Positions 17,347-25,676 of a DNA stretch of 64,000 nucleotides are shown here, in pieces. The notes beneath the pieces were generated by a model. That model did no database searches. It was not told where the DNA came from and saw only the letters and a program-made list of their open reading frames with translations. Within the stretch, counting starts at the first letter, position 1. Every line of letters begins with the position of its first letter. Both the position numbers and the translations under genes were made by a program. Source of the DNA: Aurantibacter crassamenti (GTDB lineage Bacteria; Bacteroidota; Bacteroidia; Flavobacteriales; Flavobacteriaceae); NCBI RefSeq assembly GCF_016811105.1, contig NZ_JAFBGM010000001.1, positions 2,050,126 to 2,114,125 on the forward strand, in the 5' to 3' direction.

Positions 17347-17441
17347 GGTTTCTATAAGTGGATTGTATTTATATTCATGCAGTATTAGCTAAATATCAAA
17401 ACAGTCTTTAAGTTTGTAAACAAATTTTCTTCAAAACAATA

Positions 17442-18170
17442 ATGAGTAAAGTAATATTGATAACAGGTTCTTCAAGAGGTATTGGAGCTCAGCTTGCTAT
17501 TACATTAGCAAGTAATGGGGCAAAAGTTATTGTAAATTATGCAGGCAATACCGAAGCAGCAGAAGGGGTTGTGAGTGCAATTTTAAAAAATGGTGGTAAG
17601 GCAATTGCAATACAAGCTGATGTAAGTAAACCTACAGACGTGAAACGATTATTTTCAGAAGCTATTTCTGTATTTGGCCGAATTGATGTTTTAATTAATA
17701 ACGCCGGAATTGCGATTTACAAGCTTGTTAAAGACACAACAGACGAAGATTTCAGTAGAATATTTGATATTAATGTAAAAGGAGTTTTCAATACAATGCG
17801 CGAGGCGGCTACGCTTTTAAGTGAGGGTGGTAAAATCATTAATTTTTCAAGTACTACTACTCGTGTAATGTTGCCTTCATATGGAACTTATTCTGCAACC
17901 AAAGCTGCGGTAGATCAATTAACAAGAGTTTTTGCAAAAGAAGTAGGTTCAAGAAAAATAAGCGTGAATTGTATTGCGCCAGGTCCTGTAAATACCGAGC
18001 TTTTTAAGCAAGGTAAAAGTGAAGAAGTAATAAATAGATTAGCATCAATGTCTGCCTTTAATAGAATTGGAGAGCCAGAAGATATTGCAAAAATTATATT
18101 GTTTTTAGTTAGTGATGATTCACATTGGATTACCGGACAAATTATTGGTGCAAATGGCGGTTTTGCTTAA
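17442..18170 (+). CDS. Short-chain dehydrogenase/reductase (SDR)
   Basis: A 242-residue classical SDR that should reduce or oxidise a carbonyl/alcohol with NAD(P)H in the cytoplasm. The Rossmann glycine motif TGSSRGIG is at residues 7-14, NNAG appears in LINNAGIA, and the catalytic YxxxK is Tyr150-SAT-Lys154, with the catalytic Ser in the preceding NFSSTTT segment. The C-terminal ITGQIIGANGGFA is typical of FabG-like members. The substrate cannot be deduced. It stands alone, followed by a hairpin terminator. Confidence 0.9.
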   Translation: MSKVILITGSSRGIGAQLAITLASNGAKVIVNYAGNTEAAEGVVSAILKNGGKAIAIQADVSKPTDVKRLFSEAISVFGRIDVLINNAGIAIYKLVKDTTDEDFSRIFDINVKGVFNTMREAATLLSEGGKIINFSSTTTRVMLPSYGTYSATKAAVDQLTRVFAKEVGSRKISVNCIAPGPVNTELFKQGKSEEVINRLASMSAFNRIGEPEDIAKIILFLVSDDSHWITGQIIGANGGFA

Positions 18171-18314
18171 AAATATTCGTTGCGTTTTTTGTGAATTGAA
18201 AAGTATAAATGCTTGCAATAATTGGGTAAGTGGTAGTTCTGTTGAGAACGATTATACTGTTGCAGTAGCAGGGGCATTAGCTCTTTAAATTATTATGAAC
18301 ATTTGACTAAGGCG

Positions 18315-18341
18315 GGTAACTATTTATAGTTACCTTTTTTT
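18315..18341 (+). terminator. Rho-independent terminator after the SDR gene
   Basis: GGTAACTA (18315-18322) pairs with TAGTTACC (18327-18334), followed by TTTTTT. The 294-base gap around it also holds a short frame (18181-18288) reading NNWVSGSSVENDYTVAVAG without a convincing start; I see no supportable gene there. Confidence 0.8.
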
Positions 18342-18473
18342 ATGATATTCTATAATTGAAAACCCAGTCTTCAGTTTTTTTAGAATTGGATGCAATATTT
18401 TTTAGCCTCATTATTATTTATTTTCGATAATAGCTATCAACTCTTGATTAGATGGCCGCGTTAAATGGTGCTC

Positions 18474-19031
18474 ATGAATAAAAAACTAACTTCAGAACAA
18501 ACGCAAGAAATTCTTTCCAAATTAAAAGTAAGATTTGCGCAAAATATGCATCGCCATGAAGGATTAAATTGGACTTCTGTACTTAAAAAGTTAGAAGCAA
18601 ATACAGAATCTTTGTGGTCTCTAAATGAGATGGAAAAAACAGGAGGCGAACCAGATATTGTAATACTAGAAAATTCGCTTGAAGATTTGTTTTTTTATGA
18701 TTGTTCAAAAGAGAGTCCAGCCGGGCGTCGGAGTTTGTGCTATGATAAAGCAGCATTAGAATCTAGAAAAAAATTCAAACCAAAAAATAATGTCGTAGAT
18801 ATGGCAAAGGCCATGGGTGTAACTATCACTACTGAAGCTGAATATCGAGGGTTGCAAATGATTGAAAACTTTGATACTAAAACATCAAGTTGGTTAAAAA
18901 CACCAGATAAAATAAGAAATCTAGGTGGCGCAATTTTTGGCGATTTTAGATTCGATACTGTATTTGTGTATCATAATGGTGCTGAGTCTTATTATGCAGC
19001 CAGAGGGTTCCGAGCTTCGTTAAAACTCTAA
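18474..19031 (+). CDS. DUF4256 family protein
   Basis: A cytoplasmic protein of 185 residues from the ATG at 18474 (another ATG lies three codons upstream). It has the features of the DUF4256 family: MHRHEGLNWTSVLKKLEA, the LWSLNEMEKTGGEPD block, SPAGRRSLCYDKAALESRK, and a C-terminal GGAIFGDFRFDTVFVYHNG followed by an ARGFR segment. No biochemical function is established for the family that I know of. It has no obvious operon partners. Confidence 0.85.
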   Translation: MNKKLTSEQTQEILSKLKVRFAQNMHRHEGLNWTSVLKKLEANTESLWSLNEMEKTGGEPDIVILENSLEDLFFYDCSKESPAGRRSLCYDKAALESRKKFKPKNNVVDMAKAMGVTITTEAEYRGLQMIENFDTKTSSWLKTPDKIRNLGGAIFGDFRFDTVFVYHNGAESYYAARGFRASLKL

Positions 19032-19093
19032 TAAAACATACATTGTCAATTTCGTATTTTTGTTATTCTTTCAAAAAGTAGGATATATTTTTT

Positions 19094-19123
19094 AAACCAA
19101 ACCAAACCAAACCAAACCAAACC
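19094..19123 (+). repeat. Pentanucleotide tandem repeat (AAACC)6
   Basis: Six perfect copies of AAACC occupy 19094-19123, ending 16 bases before the ATG (19140) of the haloperoxidase-like gene. A short repeat in a 5' leader can change length by slipped-strand mispairing and so alter promoter spacing or translation; whether it does so here is unknown. Confidence 0.95.
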
Positions 19124-19139
19124 AATCAAGTTGATTACC

Positions 19140-20612
19140 ATGAAAAAAACAGTATTATTTTTTTTAACAGTATTGTTATTTGTTGGCTGCAAGCAAGGCC
19201 AAAACAAGTCGGTGCAAAAAAGCACCATAAAAATTATAGAACCATTAGGTATTGAGAACGTTGCATATAAATGGGGTGAAATGGCCTTAACTGCGACTGC
19301 TAATGATACCGAAAAGTTTAAGCCCAGACCTACAATTACTTCACGTTATCTAGGTTTAATTTTTGTCTCAATTTTTGATGCATGGTCAAGGTATGATGAG
19401 AAAGCAATACCTGTGTATCTAAACAATACAAATCGTAGACCAATTGATGAACACACGTTGGCAAATAAAGAAATTGCTATTAGTTATGCAGCTTTTAGAA
19501 CAATGAGTGAATATTATTATTCAGACAAAGAGCTGTTCGCAAGTTTTATGAAAGAATTGGGTTTAGATCCTATGAACGAATCGCTAGACCCAAATACACC
19601 TGAAGGTATTGGAAACTTGGCAGCTAAAGCTATCATTGAAGCTAGAAGGGGTGATGGCGCAAATCAGTACGCCGAAGAAGAGGGGTCTAATGGTGAACCA
19701 TATTTTAACTATGTGGGCTATGAGCCGGTAAATTCTGTAGATGAAAATGTTGATTTAAATCGATGGCAACCAAAATATTTTTCAGATGGTATGGGGGGTA
19801 AATTTGCTCCTGGTTGTTTAACGCCATTTTGGGATAAGGTGAAACCAATAGCCTTAAAATCAGGTGATCAATTTCGCCCAGGTCCGCCACCTTTAATCGG
19901 TTCAAAGCAACTAGAAGAAGAGGTAAAAGAAGTTGTTGAAATGCAAGCCAATTTAACAGATTATCAGAAAGCTTTAGTAGAATTTATGCGTGATGGGCCA
20001 CAATCAGTTCAACAAGCAGGTCATTGGTTAAAATTTGCTCAAGATGTTTCTCGAAGAGATAATCATTCACTTGATCAAGATGTGAAAATGTATTTTTACA
20101 ATCAAGTGGTTGCAATGGATGCGTTTATAGCTTCATGGGATTCAAAAATGTACTATGACTTCGCAAGACCATTTGCCTTAATCCACGAATATTTTGCTGG
20201 TAAAAAAATTAAAGGTTGGGGTGGTGAAGGCGTTGGAATGATTGAAATGGATGGTTCACAATGGAGACCTTATTCTCCGGCCATATTTCTTTGTCCACCT
20301 TTTCCAAGTTATACATCCGGACATAGTACCATTAGTGGAGGGTGCGCTGAAGCATTAAAGTTATGGACTGGCAGTGAAAAGTTTGGCTCAGAAGCCATCT
20401 TAGTAGCGGGTGCAATGACAGAACCAGATGTGTTAGGTGATACTATTACTTTAAAGTTTCCCACATTTACTAAAACGGCAGAAATGGCAGGAATTTCTAG
20501 GGTATTAGGAGGTTATCATATTCAGGCAGATAATGTAGCAGGTTTGCAATTAGGTAGAGAGGTGGCTCATGAAGCTTGGAAATTTTATAAAGTGCAAATT
20601 GGCGAAGAATAA
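19140..20612 (+). CDS. Vanadium haloperoxidase / PAP2-like lipoprotein
   Basis: About 490 residues from the ATG at 19140, with a lipoprotein signal (LLFVGCKQG). The C-terminal half has the three PAP2/vanadium-haloperoxidase signatures: a Lys/Arg-bearing motif with RPFALIHEYF, the phosphate- or vanadate-binding PSYTSGHSTISGG, and the final GGYHIQADNVAG with its axial His. The family includes vanadium chloro-, bromo- and iodoperoxidases and acid phosphatases; the sequence alone does not decide between them. A periplasmic or surface location is predicted. In marine flavobacteria such enzymes may handle algal halogen chemistry, which is inference here. The (AAACC)6 tract lies just upstream. Confidence 0.8.
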   Translation: MKKTVLFFLTVLLFVGCKQGQNKSVQKSTIKIIEPLGIENVAYKWGEMALTATANDTEKFKPRPTITSRYLGLIFVSIFDAWSRYDEKAIPVYLNNTNRRPIDEHTLANKEIAISYAAFRTMSEYYYSDKELFASFMKELGLDPMNESLDPNTPEGIGNLAAKAIIEARRGDGANQYAEEEGSNGEPYFNYVGYEPVNSVDENVDLNRWQPKYFSDGMGGKFAPGCLTPFWDKVKPIALKSGDQFRPGPPPLIGSKQLEEEVKEVVEMQANLTDYQKALVEFMRDGPQSVQQAGHWLKFAQDVSRRDNHSLDQDVKMYFYNQVVAMDAFIASWDSKMYYDFARPFALIHEYFAGKKIKGWGGEGVGMIEMDGSQWRPYSPAIFLCPPFPSYTSGHSTISGGCAEALKLWTGSEKFGSEAILVAGAMTEPDVLGDTITLKFPTFTKTAEMAGISRVLGGYHIQADNVAGLQLGREVAHEAWKFYKVQIGEE

Positions 20613-20746
20613 AATATTGTCATCAATATTAGCGTAAAACGATGTAGTTAGAAATCATCATCATGACAATGTTCATAGCACCTCACATATAAATAATTAT
20701 AAATTATTTGGTTAAATTTAAGTGTTGAACATTAAAAAAACTGAAT

Positions 20747-21118
20747 ATGAAACTAGGAGCATTTTCAATTAGCCTTGCTGTAAAAGATTTAAGCATTTCA
20801 AAAGATTTTTATGAGAAGTTAGGTTTTGGAGTTTTTGCAGGAGATGTGGAAAAGAATTATTTAATAATGAAAAATGAAGATTCTTTAATTGGACTTTTTC
20901 AAGGAATGTTTGAGAATAATATTTTGACTTTTAACCCAGGTTGGGACCAGAATGCAAATACTTTAGCATCTTTTGATGACATTCGTGATATTCAAAAAGA
21001 TATAAAGAATCACGGTGTGAAGTTAGCGACTGAGGCTGATGAGAGTTCTAAAGGGCCTGCAAATTTTATAGTGATGGATCCAGATGGCAATGCCATATTG
21101 ATAGATCAACATGTTTAA
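20747..21118 (+). CDS. VOC (glyoxalase/bleomycin-resistance-like) protein
   Basis: A 123-residue single-module vicinal-oxygen-chelate protein. It has the typical start with an ISLAVKDLSISKDFYEKLGF strand-helix, and a C-terminal DPDGNAILIDQH with the metal-ligand strand. The fold is used for metal-dependent isomerases, dioxygenases and drug-binding proteins; no substrate is evident. It is cytoplasmic, and the gene is separate from its neighbours. Confidence 0.85.
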   Translation: MKLGAFSISLAVKDLSISKDFYEKLGFGVFAGDVEKNYLIMKNEDSLIGLFQGMFENNILTFNPGWDQNANTLASFDDIRDIQKDIKNHGVKLATEADESSKGPANFIVMDPDGNAILIDQHV

Positions 21119-21164
21119 ATTTTAAAAAATGATGTGAATAAATTTAAACGTATCCTTTTTCTTA

Positions 21165-21180
21165 TCTTGTTTAATCAACT
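21165..21180 (+). promoter_or_regulatory. Shared leader motif, copy 1 (before the esterase gene)
   Basis: TCTTGTTTAATCAACT at 21165-21180 recurs with one difference as TCTCGTTTAATCAACT at 22100-22115 upstream of the next gene, and A/T-rich flanks are also similar. It lies 19 bases before the esterase ATG. It could be a common operator or a duplicated promoter/leader. Confidence 0.45.
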
Positions 21181-21199
21181 AAAATAAATAGTGTACATC

Positions 21200-22054
21200 A
21201 TGATTAGAAATTGTGTTAGTTTAATTCTTCTTTGTATTTCATTCACAGTATTTGCTCAAACCGGAAAGGTGTTTGATAACCTATCAATGTCTAGTAAAAT
21301 ATTAGATATGGAGCGAAATTATGCTGTATATCTTCCGCCAGATTATGAAACTTCAGAGCGAAGCTATCCAGTACTTTATTTATTGCATGGCGCCACAGAT
21401 AACCATACAGGTTGGGTTCAGTTTGGTGAAGTTTTAAGAATTACAGATGAGGCGATCAAAAATGGAACTGCTACTTCAATGATTATTATTATGCCTGATG
21501 CCGACACCGGAAAAATGGGGTATTTTAATCAAGGTGATTGGTTGTATGAAGATTTTTTCTTCAAAGAGTTTATGCCTCATGTAGAAAAAAAGTATCGAAT
21601 TAAGGGTGAAAAAAGATATAGAGCAGTGGCTGGGTTGTCAATGGGCGGCGGGGGCTCATTCATGTATGCGCTTCATCATCCCGAATTATTTTCATCTGCG
21701 TGTCCTTTAAGTGCTTATGTTGGTGCTCTTACATTAGAAGATTTGAAATCTCAATTTGAGCGCAGAAAAGAGAAGCTCTCAAACGCTGATATGAAAGCTT
21801 ATTTTGAAAGAAATAATGCGCTCAATTTAATAAATAGCGTGCCTGTTGAAGACATTAAATCTGTAAAATGGTATATCGATTGTGGTGATGATGATTTTCT
21901 TTTTGAAGGAAATAGTTTGGTGCATATTGCAATGGCTAAAAAGAAAATTCCACATGAGTACCGTGTTCGTGATGGAGGGCACAGCTGGTCATATTGGCGA
22001 GCGTCACTTCCTAAAGTTTTAGATTTTGTTTCCCAAACATTTCATCAGAATTAA
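21200..22054 (+). CDS. Secreted esterase (alpha/beta hydrolase, esterase D-like)
   Basis: A 284-residue protein from the ATG at 21200 with a Sec signal peptide (cleavage after VFAQ). It has an oxyanion strand YLLHGATDNHTGW, the nucleophile elbow GLSMGGGGS, an acid in DCGDDDF and the catalytic His in RDGGHSWSYW. This is the fold of the S-formylglutathione hydrolase / feruloyl-esterase-like group of secreted esterases that remove acyl groups from sugars. Only 77 bases separate its stop from the ATG of the Gfo/Idh gene, which has a similar leader motif, so the two may act on the same sugar. The acyl substrate is unknown. Confidence 0.85.
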   Translation: MIRNCVSLILLCISFTVFAQTGKVFDNLSMSSKILDMERNYAVYLPPDYETSERSYPVLYLLHGATDNHTGWVQFGEVLRITDEAIKNGTATSMIIIMPDADTGKMGYFNQGDWLYEDFFFKEFMPHVEKKYRIKGEKRYRAVAGLSMGGGGSFMYALHHPELFSSACPLSAYVGALTLEDLKSQFERRKEKLSNADMKAYFERNNALNLINSVPVEDIKSVKWYIDCGDDDFLFEGNSLVHIAMAKKKIPHEYRVRDGGHSWSYWRASLPKVLDFVSQTFHQN

Positions 22055-22099
22055 AGGTGACTTTTATAACGATGTATAGAAGTTGTATTCAAATTTATA

Positions 22100-22115
22100 T
22101 CTCGTTTAATCAACT
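22100..22115 (+). promoter_or_regulatory. Shared leader motif, copy 2 (before the Gfo/Idh gene)
   Basis: TCTCGTTTAATCAACT matches 15 of 16 bases of the element at 21165-21180. It lies 16 bases before the ATG at 22132, and AAAA follows in both places. The same position relative to a signal-peptide gene in both cases argues against pure chance. Confidence 0.45.
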
Positions 22116-22131
22116 TAAAACAATTATCCGA

Positions 22132-23235
22132 ATGAAAAATACCTTGTTTACTTTTCTTTTTATTTTTTCATTTTGTTATAGTAATCCTATGGTTGGGCAA
22201 GAAAAAGAGCCTTTGAAAATTGGTGTTATTGGTTTGTCACATTCGCATGTAAATTGGCTGTGGAGTAGACCCCATTTGAATGATATTGAGATTGTAGGTA
22301 TTGTTGAGCCAAATAAAGAATTATCAAATCGATTTGCAACCAATCATGGTTTTTCTATGGATATGGTTTATACTACTATGGAAGAATTAGTTGCCGCAAA
22401 AAAGCCAGAAGCGGTAACAGCTTTTGGGTCTATATATGAGCATTTACCTGTAGTAGAGTTTTTTGCTCCGCTAGGAATTCATGTTATGGTAGAAAAACCA
22501 TTAGCCGTCAGCTTAGAACATGCGCAAAAAATGAAAGCCTTAGCAGAAAAGCACAATATTCATTTACTCACAAATTATGAAACAACATGGTATCCTACCA
22601 ATCATAAAGCTTATGATATGGTTAAGAAAGGAGAAATAGGTGAGTTACGAAAAATTGTGGTTCATGATGGTCATGAAGGCCCCAAAGAAATTGGAGTTAA
22701 TAAAGAGTTTTTAGAATGGCTTACCGATCCAGTATTGAACGGTGGTGGAGCACTTATGGATTTTGGTTGTTACGGTGCTAATTTAATAACATGGTTGATG
22801 AATAACGAACGCCCTCTAAGTGTAACTGCAATCACTCAAACCATTAAGCCTGATATTTATCCTAAAGTTGATGATGAAGCAACTATTGTTGTAACGTATC
22901 CTAAAATGCAAGGCATCATTCAGGCCTCATGGAACTGGCCAATGGGTAGAAAAGATATGGAGGTCTATGGTAAAACAGGTTATATCATAAGTGAAGATCG
23001 CCACAACTTGCGGTACAGAATTAATAAAAAAGATAAAGAACAGCATGAAGTATTAGAAGAGCGTCCAGCGCCTTATGCGGATCCATTTTCGGTTTTGGCT
23101 GCTGTTGTACGTAAAGAAATTACTTTACCACAAGACAACTTATATTCCTTAAAAAATAATATTGTAGCAATGGAAATATTAGAAGCTGCAAGAGAAAGTG
23201 CCAAGACGGGTAAAACAATATCCTTAAAACACTAA
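22132..23235 (+). CDS. Exported Gfo/Idh/MocA family oxidoreductase
   Basis: A 367-residue protein from the ATG at 22132, which starts a good signal peptide (MKNTLFTFLFIFSF); the frame is open upstream to a GTG at 22057, but that part is not signal-like. The Rossmann domain begins KIGVIGLSHSHVNW, the EKPLA motif (MVEKPLAVSLEHA) is present, and the C-terminal domain carries GGGALMDFGCYG. The family uses NAD(P) to oxidise or isomerise sugars and related polyols; exported members bring a tightly bound cofactor. It is paired with the esterase gene. The substrate is unknown. Confidence 0.85.
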   Translation: MKNTLFTFLFIFSFCYSNPMVGQEKEPLKIGVIGLSHSHVNWLWSRPHLNDIEIVGIVEPNKELSNRFATNHGFSMDMVYTTMEELVAAKKPEAVTAFGSIYEHLPVVEFFAPLGIHVMVEKPLAVSLEHAQKMKALAEKHNIHLLTNYETTWYPTNHKAYDMVKKGEIGELRKIVVHDGHEGPKEIGVNKEFLEWLTDPVLNGGGALMDFGCYGANLITWLMNNERPLSVTAITQTIKPDIYPKVDDEATIVVTYPKMQGIIQASWNWPMGRKDMEVYGKTGYIISEDRHNLRYRINKKDKEQHEVLEERPAPYADPFSVLAAVVRKEITLPQDNLYSLKNNIVAMEILEAARESAKTGKTISLKH

Positions 23236-23255
23236 CAGGCTATTTGCAACTTAAG

Positions 23256-23681
23256 TTATTTGGCAAACAATTGTTCAATATCCTTAAAAGCTTTGAATTC
23301 TAGTGCGTTTCCAGCGGGGTCTAAGAAAAACATTGTAGCCTGCTCGCCAACTTGACCCTCAAAACGTATGTAGGGTTCAATAACGAATTTTATGCCTTTT
23401 GACTTAAGCTCTTTTGCAAATTTTTGAAAAGTATCCCAAGGTAAAACTACGCCGTAATGTGGTACGGGTACATTATGTCCATCAACCGGGTTTCTATGTG
23501 TTACTTCGTTTTTTAATTTGGGCTTATAGTGAATGACCAATTGGTGCCCAAATAGATTAAAATCTACCCAGTGGTCACTACTTCTGCCTTCCTCGCAATT
23601 GAGTACATCACGATAAAATTCTCTACATTCAGCTAAATTATATACTGGTATAGCGATATGAAATGGGGTAACTTCTTTCAT
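23256..23681 (-). CDS. VOC family dioxygenase/isomerase-like protein
   Basis: A 141-residue VOC protein. It begins with [17 protein letters not shown], has the strand [11 protein letters not shown], a central [13 protein letters not shown] and a C-terminal [13 protein letters not shown]. The His and Glu at matching strand positions are consistent with metal binding. It may be a lactoylglutathione-lyase-like or extradiol-dioxygenase-like enzyme; the substrate is not deducible. Its 3' end faces the Gfo/Idh gene across a 20-base gap. Confidence 0.85.
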   Translation of the reverse strand: MKEVTPFHIAIPVYNLAECREFYRDVLNCEEGRSSDHWVDFNLFGHQLVIHYKPKLKNEVTHRNPVDGHNVPVPHYGVVLPWDTFQKFAKELKSKGIKFVIEPYIRFEGQVGEQATMFFLDPAGNALEFKAFKDIEQLFAK

Positions 23682-23713
23682 CTGAAATATTTTGAAATAA
23701 AATTACCTTTTTC

Positions 23714-24553
23714 TTATGACTTTAAAAAGGCGATTATTTTATCGCTAACTTCATCTTGATGTAATGAATGCCCTAGTCCTGTAGTTTTTATTAATGTACT
23801 GTTTTTCCAACTTTCATGAACTTTTTCAGAACCACTTACGGCAGTTACTTTGTCTTGAATATCGTGAATTAGTAGTCCTTTTATTTTAAAGTTATTAGCG
23901 AATTTTGCCGTAGAAAATTCGTTCATATGAAAACCAAATAGGTTGAAAAAATGTTTATCCATTGCTTTCATTACTCTTGAATTCAGCCCAAGAAAGTCTT
24001 GATAGCCTTTTATGAAAGGCGAAAATTCTGAGGGACTGCCTAATGTCACTATTTTTTCGATACCGTTCTCATCTGCTTGAGAATGATAATAAAGTGCACT
24101 CATTCCACCAATTGAGTGCGCTAGAATATGTTTGGGTTTGTATTTTTCAACTATGGGTGTTATACCAGTTGCATATAAAACTGCAGTGAAAGTCTTGCTA
24201 GTAGAATAACCATGCGCAGGTGCATCTACAGCAATAATATTGAAATCTTCTTTCTGTAAAATAGAAATTAGATTTCTCCAACGAAAGCTGTTGCTTTCCC
24301 AGCCATGTAGTAAAAGAACTGTTTCTTTTTTACCTTCCCAATGGTAAGTTTGAAATTGTACACTATCTGCTTCAATTATTTCTGATTTTGCAGAATCTAA
24401 AAAGTTTTTTTGATGCGCTAAAACTCTACCCTTTCTTGGTGTACAGAATAATTTAAAAGCTTTTTTTGCAGCTGTTTCACTTGAAATAAGAGCTAGAAAA
24501 TTAAAGTAATAGCCGTAGGCTTTTGGAAGAATTCGATTGAGTGTTTTTTTCAT
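23714..24553 (-). CDS. Alpha/beta hydrolase
   Basis: A 279-residue cytoplasmic hydrolase. The motif VLLLHGWESNSFRWR gives the oxyanion region, AHSIGGMSAL is the nucleophile elbow with Ser, and GLGHSLHQDE near the C-terminus carries the catalytic His; an Asp precedes it in HDIQDKVTA. It lies 32 bases upstream of the minus-strand VOC gene and so probably forms an operon with it. It is divergent from a HxlR regulator gene, with ~105 bases between starts, which makes HxlR control plausible. Confidence 0.85.
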   Translation of the reverse strand: MKKTLNRILPKAYGYYFNFLALISSETAAKKAFKLFCTPRKGRVLAHQKNFLDSAKSEIIEADSVQFQTYHWEGKKETVLLLHGWESNSFRWRNLISILQKEDFNIIAVDAPAHGYSTSKTFTAVLYATGITPIVEKYKPKHILAHSIGGMSALYYHSQADENGIEKIVTLGSPSEFSPFIKGYQDFLGLNSRVMKAMDKHFFNLFGFHMNEFSTAKFANNFKIKGLLIHDIQDKVTAVSGSEKVHESWKNSTLIKTTGLGHSLHQDEVSDKIIAFLKS

Positions 24554-24658
24554 TTTTATAATATGGTTACTTTTAGTAACTTACTCTTTTAATGAAACCA
24601 AATTTAATATTCTTTTTTGACAATTTATTTGGTATCAAAAAACGCACAAGGTAAGCAT

Positions 24659-25078
24659 ATGGAAACTATTACTGAAAATCAGAAGGTTGCAGCCAAAAAA
24701 AAGATAAAAAATATGTTTGGTCATATTGATTTAAGAACTGAAGAGTATTGCCCAATACGTGATGTAATGGCTTTAGCATCAGATAAATGGAGTATATTAA
24801 TAATTCTAAATTTAGGATACTCGCAAGTCTTACGTTTCAATAAACTTAAAAAGTATGTCTTTGGAATTTCAAATAAGGTATTGAGTGAACGATTGAAAAA
24901 TTTAGAGACCGACGGATATCTTGAACGCACAATGTACCCTGAAGTTCCTATTCGGGTCGAGTATAAGTTAACCGATTTCGGACATGCATATCTGCAAAAA
25001 TTAATAGAACTTACAGAGTGGATTACGCAATACAGTGACGTAGTAATGGACAGAAGAAAAGAAGCAAAAGCTAATTAG
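24659..25078 (+). CDS. HxlR-family transcriptional regulator
   Basis: A 139-residue winged helix-turn-helix protein from the ATG at 24659. The HxlR core is visible: CPIRDVMALASDKWSILI, with the Cys at the start of the DNA-binding helix, then ISNKVLSERLKNLETDGYLER and the wing EYKLTDFGHAYL. HxlR proteins sense reactive carbonyls or redox state through the conserved Cys. It is divergently arranged with an alpha/beta hydrolase-VOC operon, its likely target. The frame is open slightly upstream from a TTG, but the ATG is preferred. Confidence 0.88.
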   Translation: METITENQKVAAKKKIKNMFGHIDLRTEEYCPIRDVMALASDKWSILIILNLGYSQVLRFNKLKKYVFGISNKVLSERLKNLETDGYLERTMYPEVPIRVEYKLTDFGHAYLQKLIELTEWITQYSDVVMDRRKEAKAN

Positions 25079-25084
25079 TTAGGT

Positions 25085-25639
25085 TTAATTCCAGCCAATC
25101 ATTAAATATTTGATTTTTGCATTATCTGGTATTTGAACGGCCTCAATATTTGTGCTCGTGGCATAACGAAGACTTGATGGAAGTTCCTTTTTGTCAATGG
25201 TAAAATAGGTGTCACTTTCTTTTATCAACACGAGTACATTATTTCTTGATGTGATAACTTTTTTAACAGTGTAACTATCTTTTATTTCTTTAAAAGTACT
25301 TAACAAACCAACGCCTTTATCGGTTTTGTAACGTGCATCTTCAACGCGCACATTTTCTATCATCGGAATAGAATCATTTGTTGGTGTTAGTGTTAACAAA
25401 TGCTTACCACCTTTTTCGTAAATTTTTATTTTTTGAGCCCCGTTGCCAAATTTTAAAGCGACCGTATCTTTTACCACAGAATCTTGATCAAAAATTACAT
25501 CAATATCGCGAGCCAGGCTAGTTTTATTTAATTTTCCGATACTATCATGGCGTATTAGAAAAGTGGTATCTCTTTTTTCTTTACAATTAATAATTGCAAA
25601 GATGATTAAGATTATAGACAGAAACTTAATGTTTTTCAT
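25085..25639 (-). CDS. Putative lipoprotein of unknown function
   Basis: A 184-residue protein with a lipoprotein signal (IIFAIINCKEK). The mature part is rich in beta-strand-like segments, with an FGNGAQKIKIYEKGGKHLL stretch and a C-terminal IPDNAKIKYLMIGWN. I do not recognise a domain. It lies 37 bases downstream of the HerA-like ATPase gene on the same strand, and its stop is 6 bases from the convergent HxlR gene. Confidence 0.7.
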   Translation of the reverse strand: MKNIKFLSIILIIFAIINCKEKRDTTFLIRHDSIGKLNKTSLARDIDVIFDQDSVVKDTVALKFGNGAQKIKIYEKGGKHLLTLTPTNDSIPMIENVRVEDARYKTDKGVGLLSTFKEIKDSYTVKKVITSRNNVLVLIKESDTYFTIDKKELPSSLRYATSTNIEAVQIPDNAKIKYLMIGWN

Positions 25640-25676
25640 TCTAGAATTTTATTGAAGCGTTAAAACTGTAATGGCT

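Noticed and set aside
18181-18288. Short frame after the SDR gene (CVFCELKSINACNNW...)
   Set aside because: No start codon or conserved features; it may be a remnant, but evidence is too thin for a gene call.
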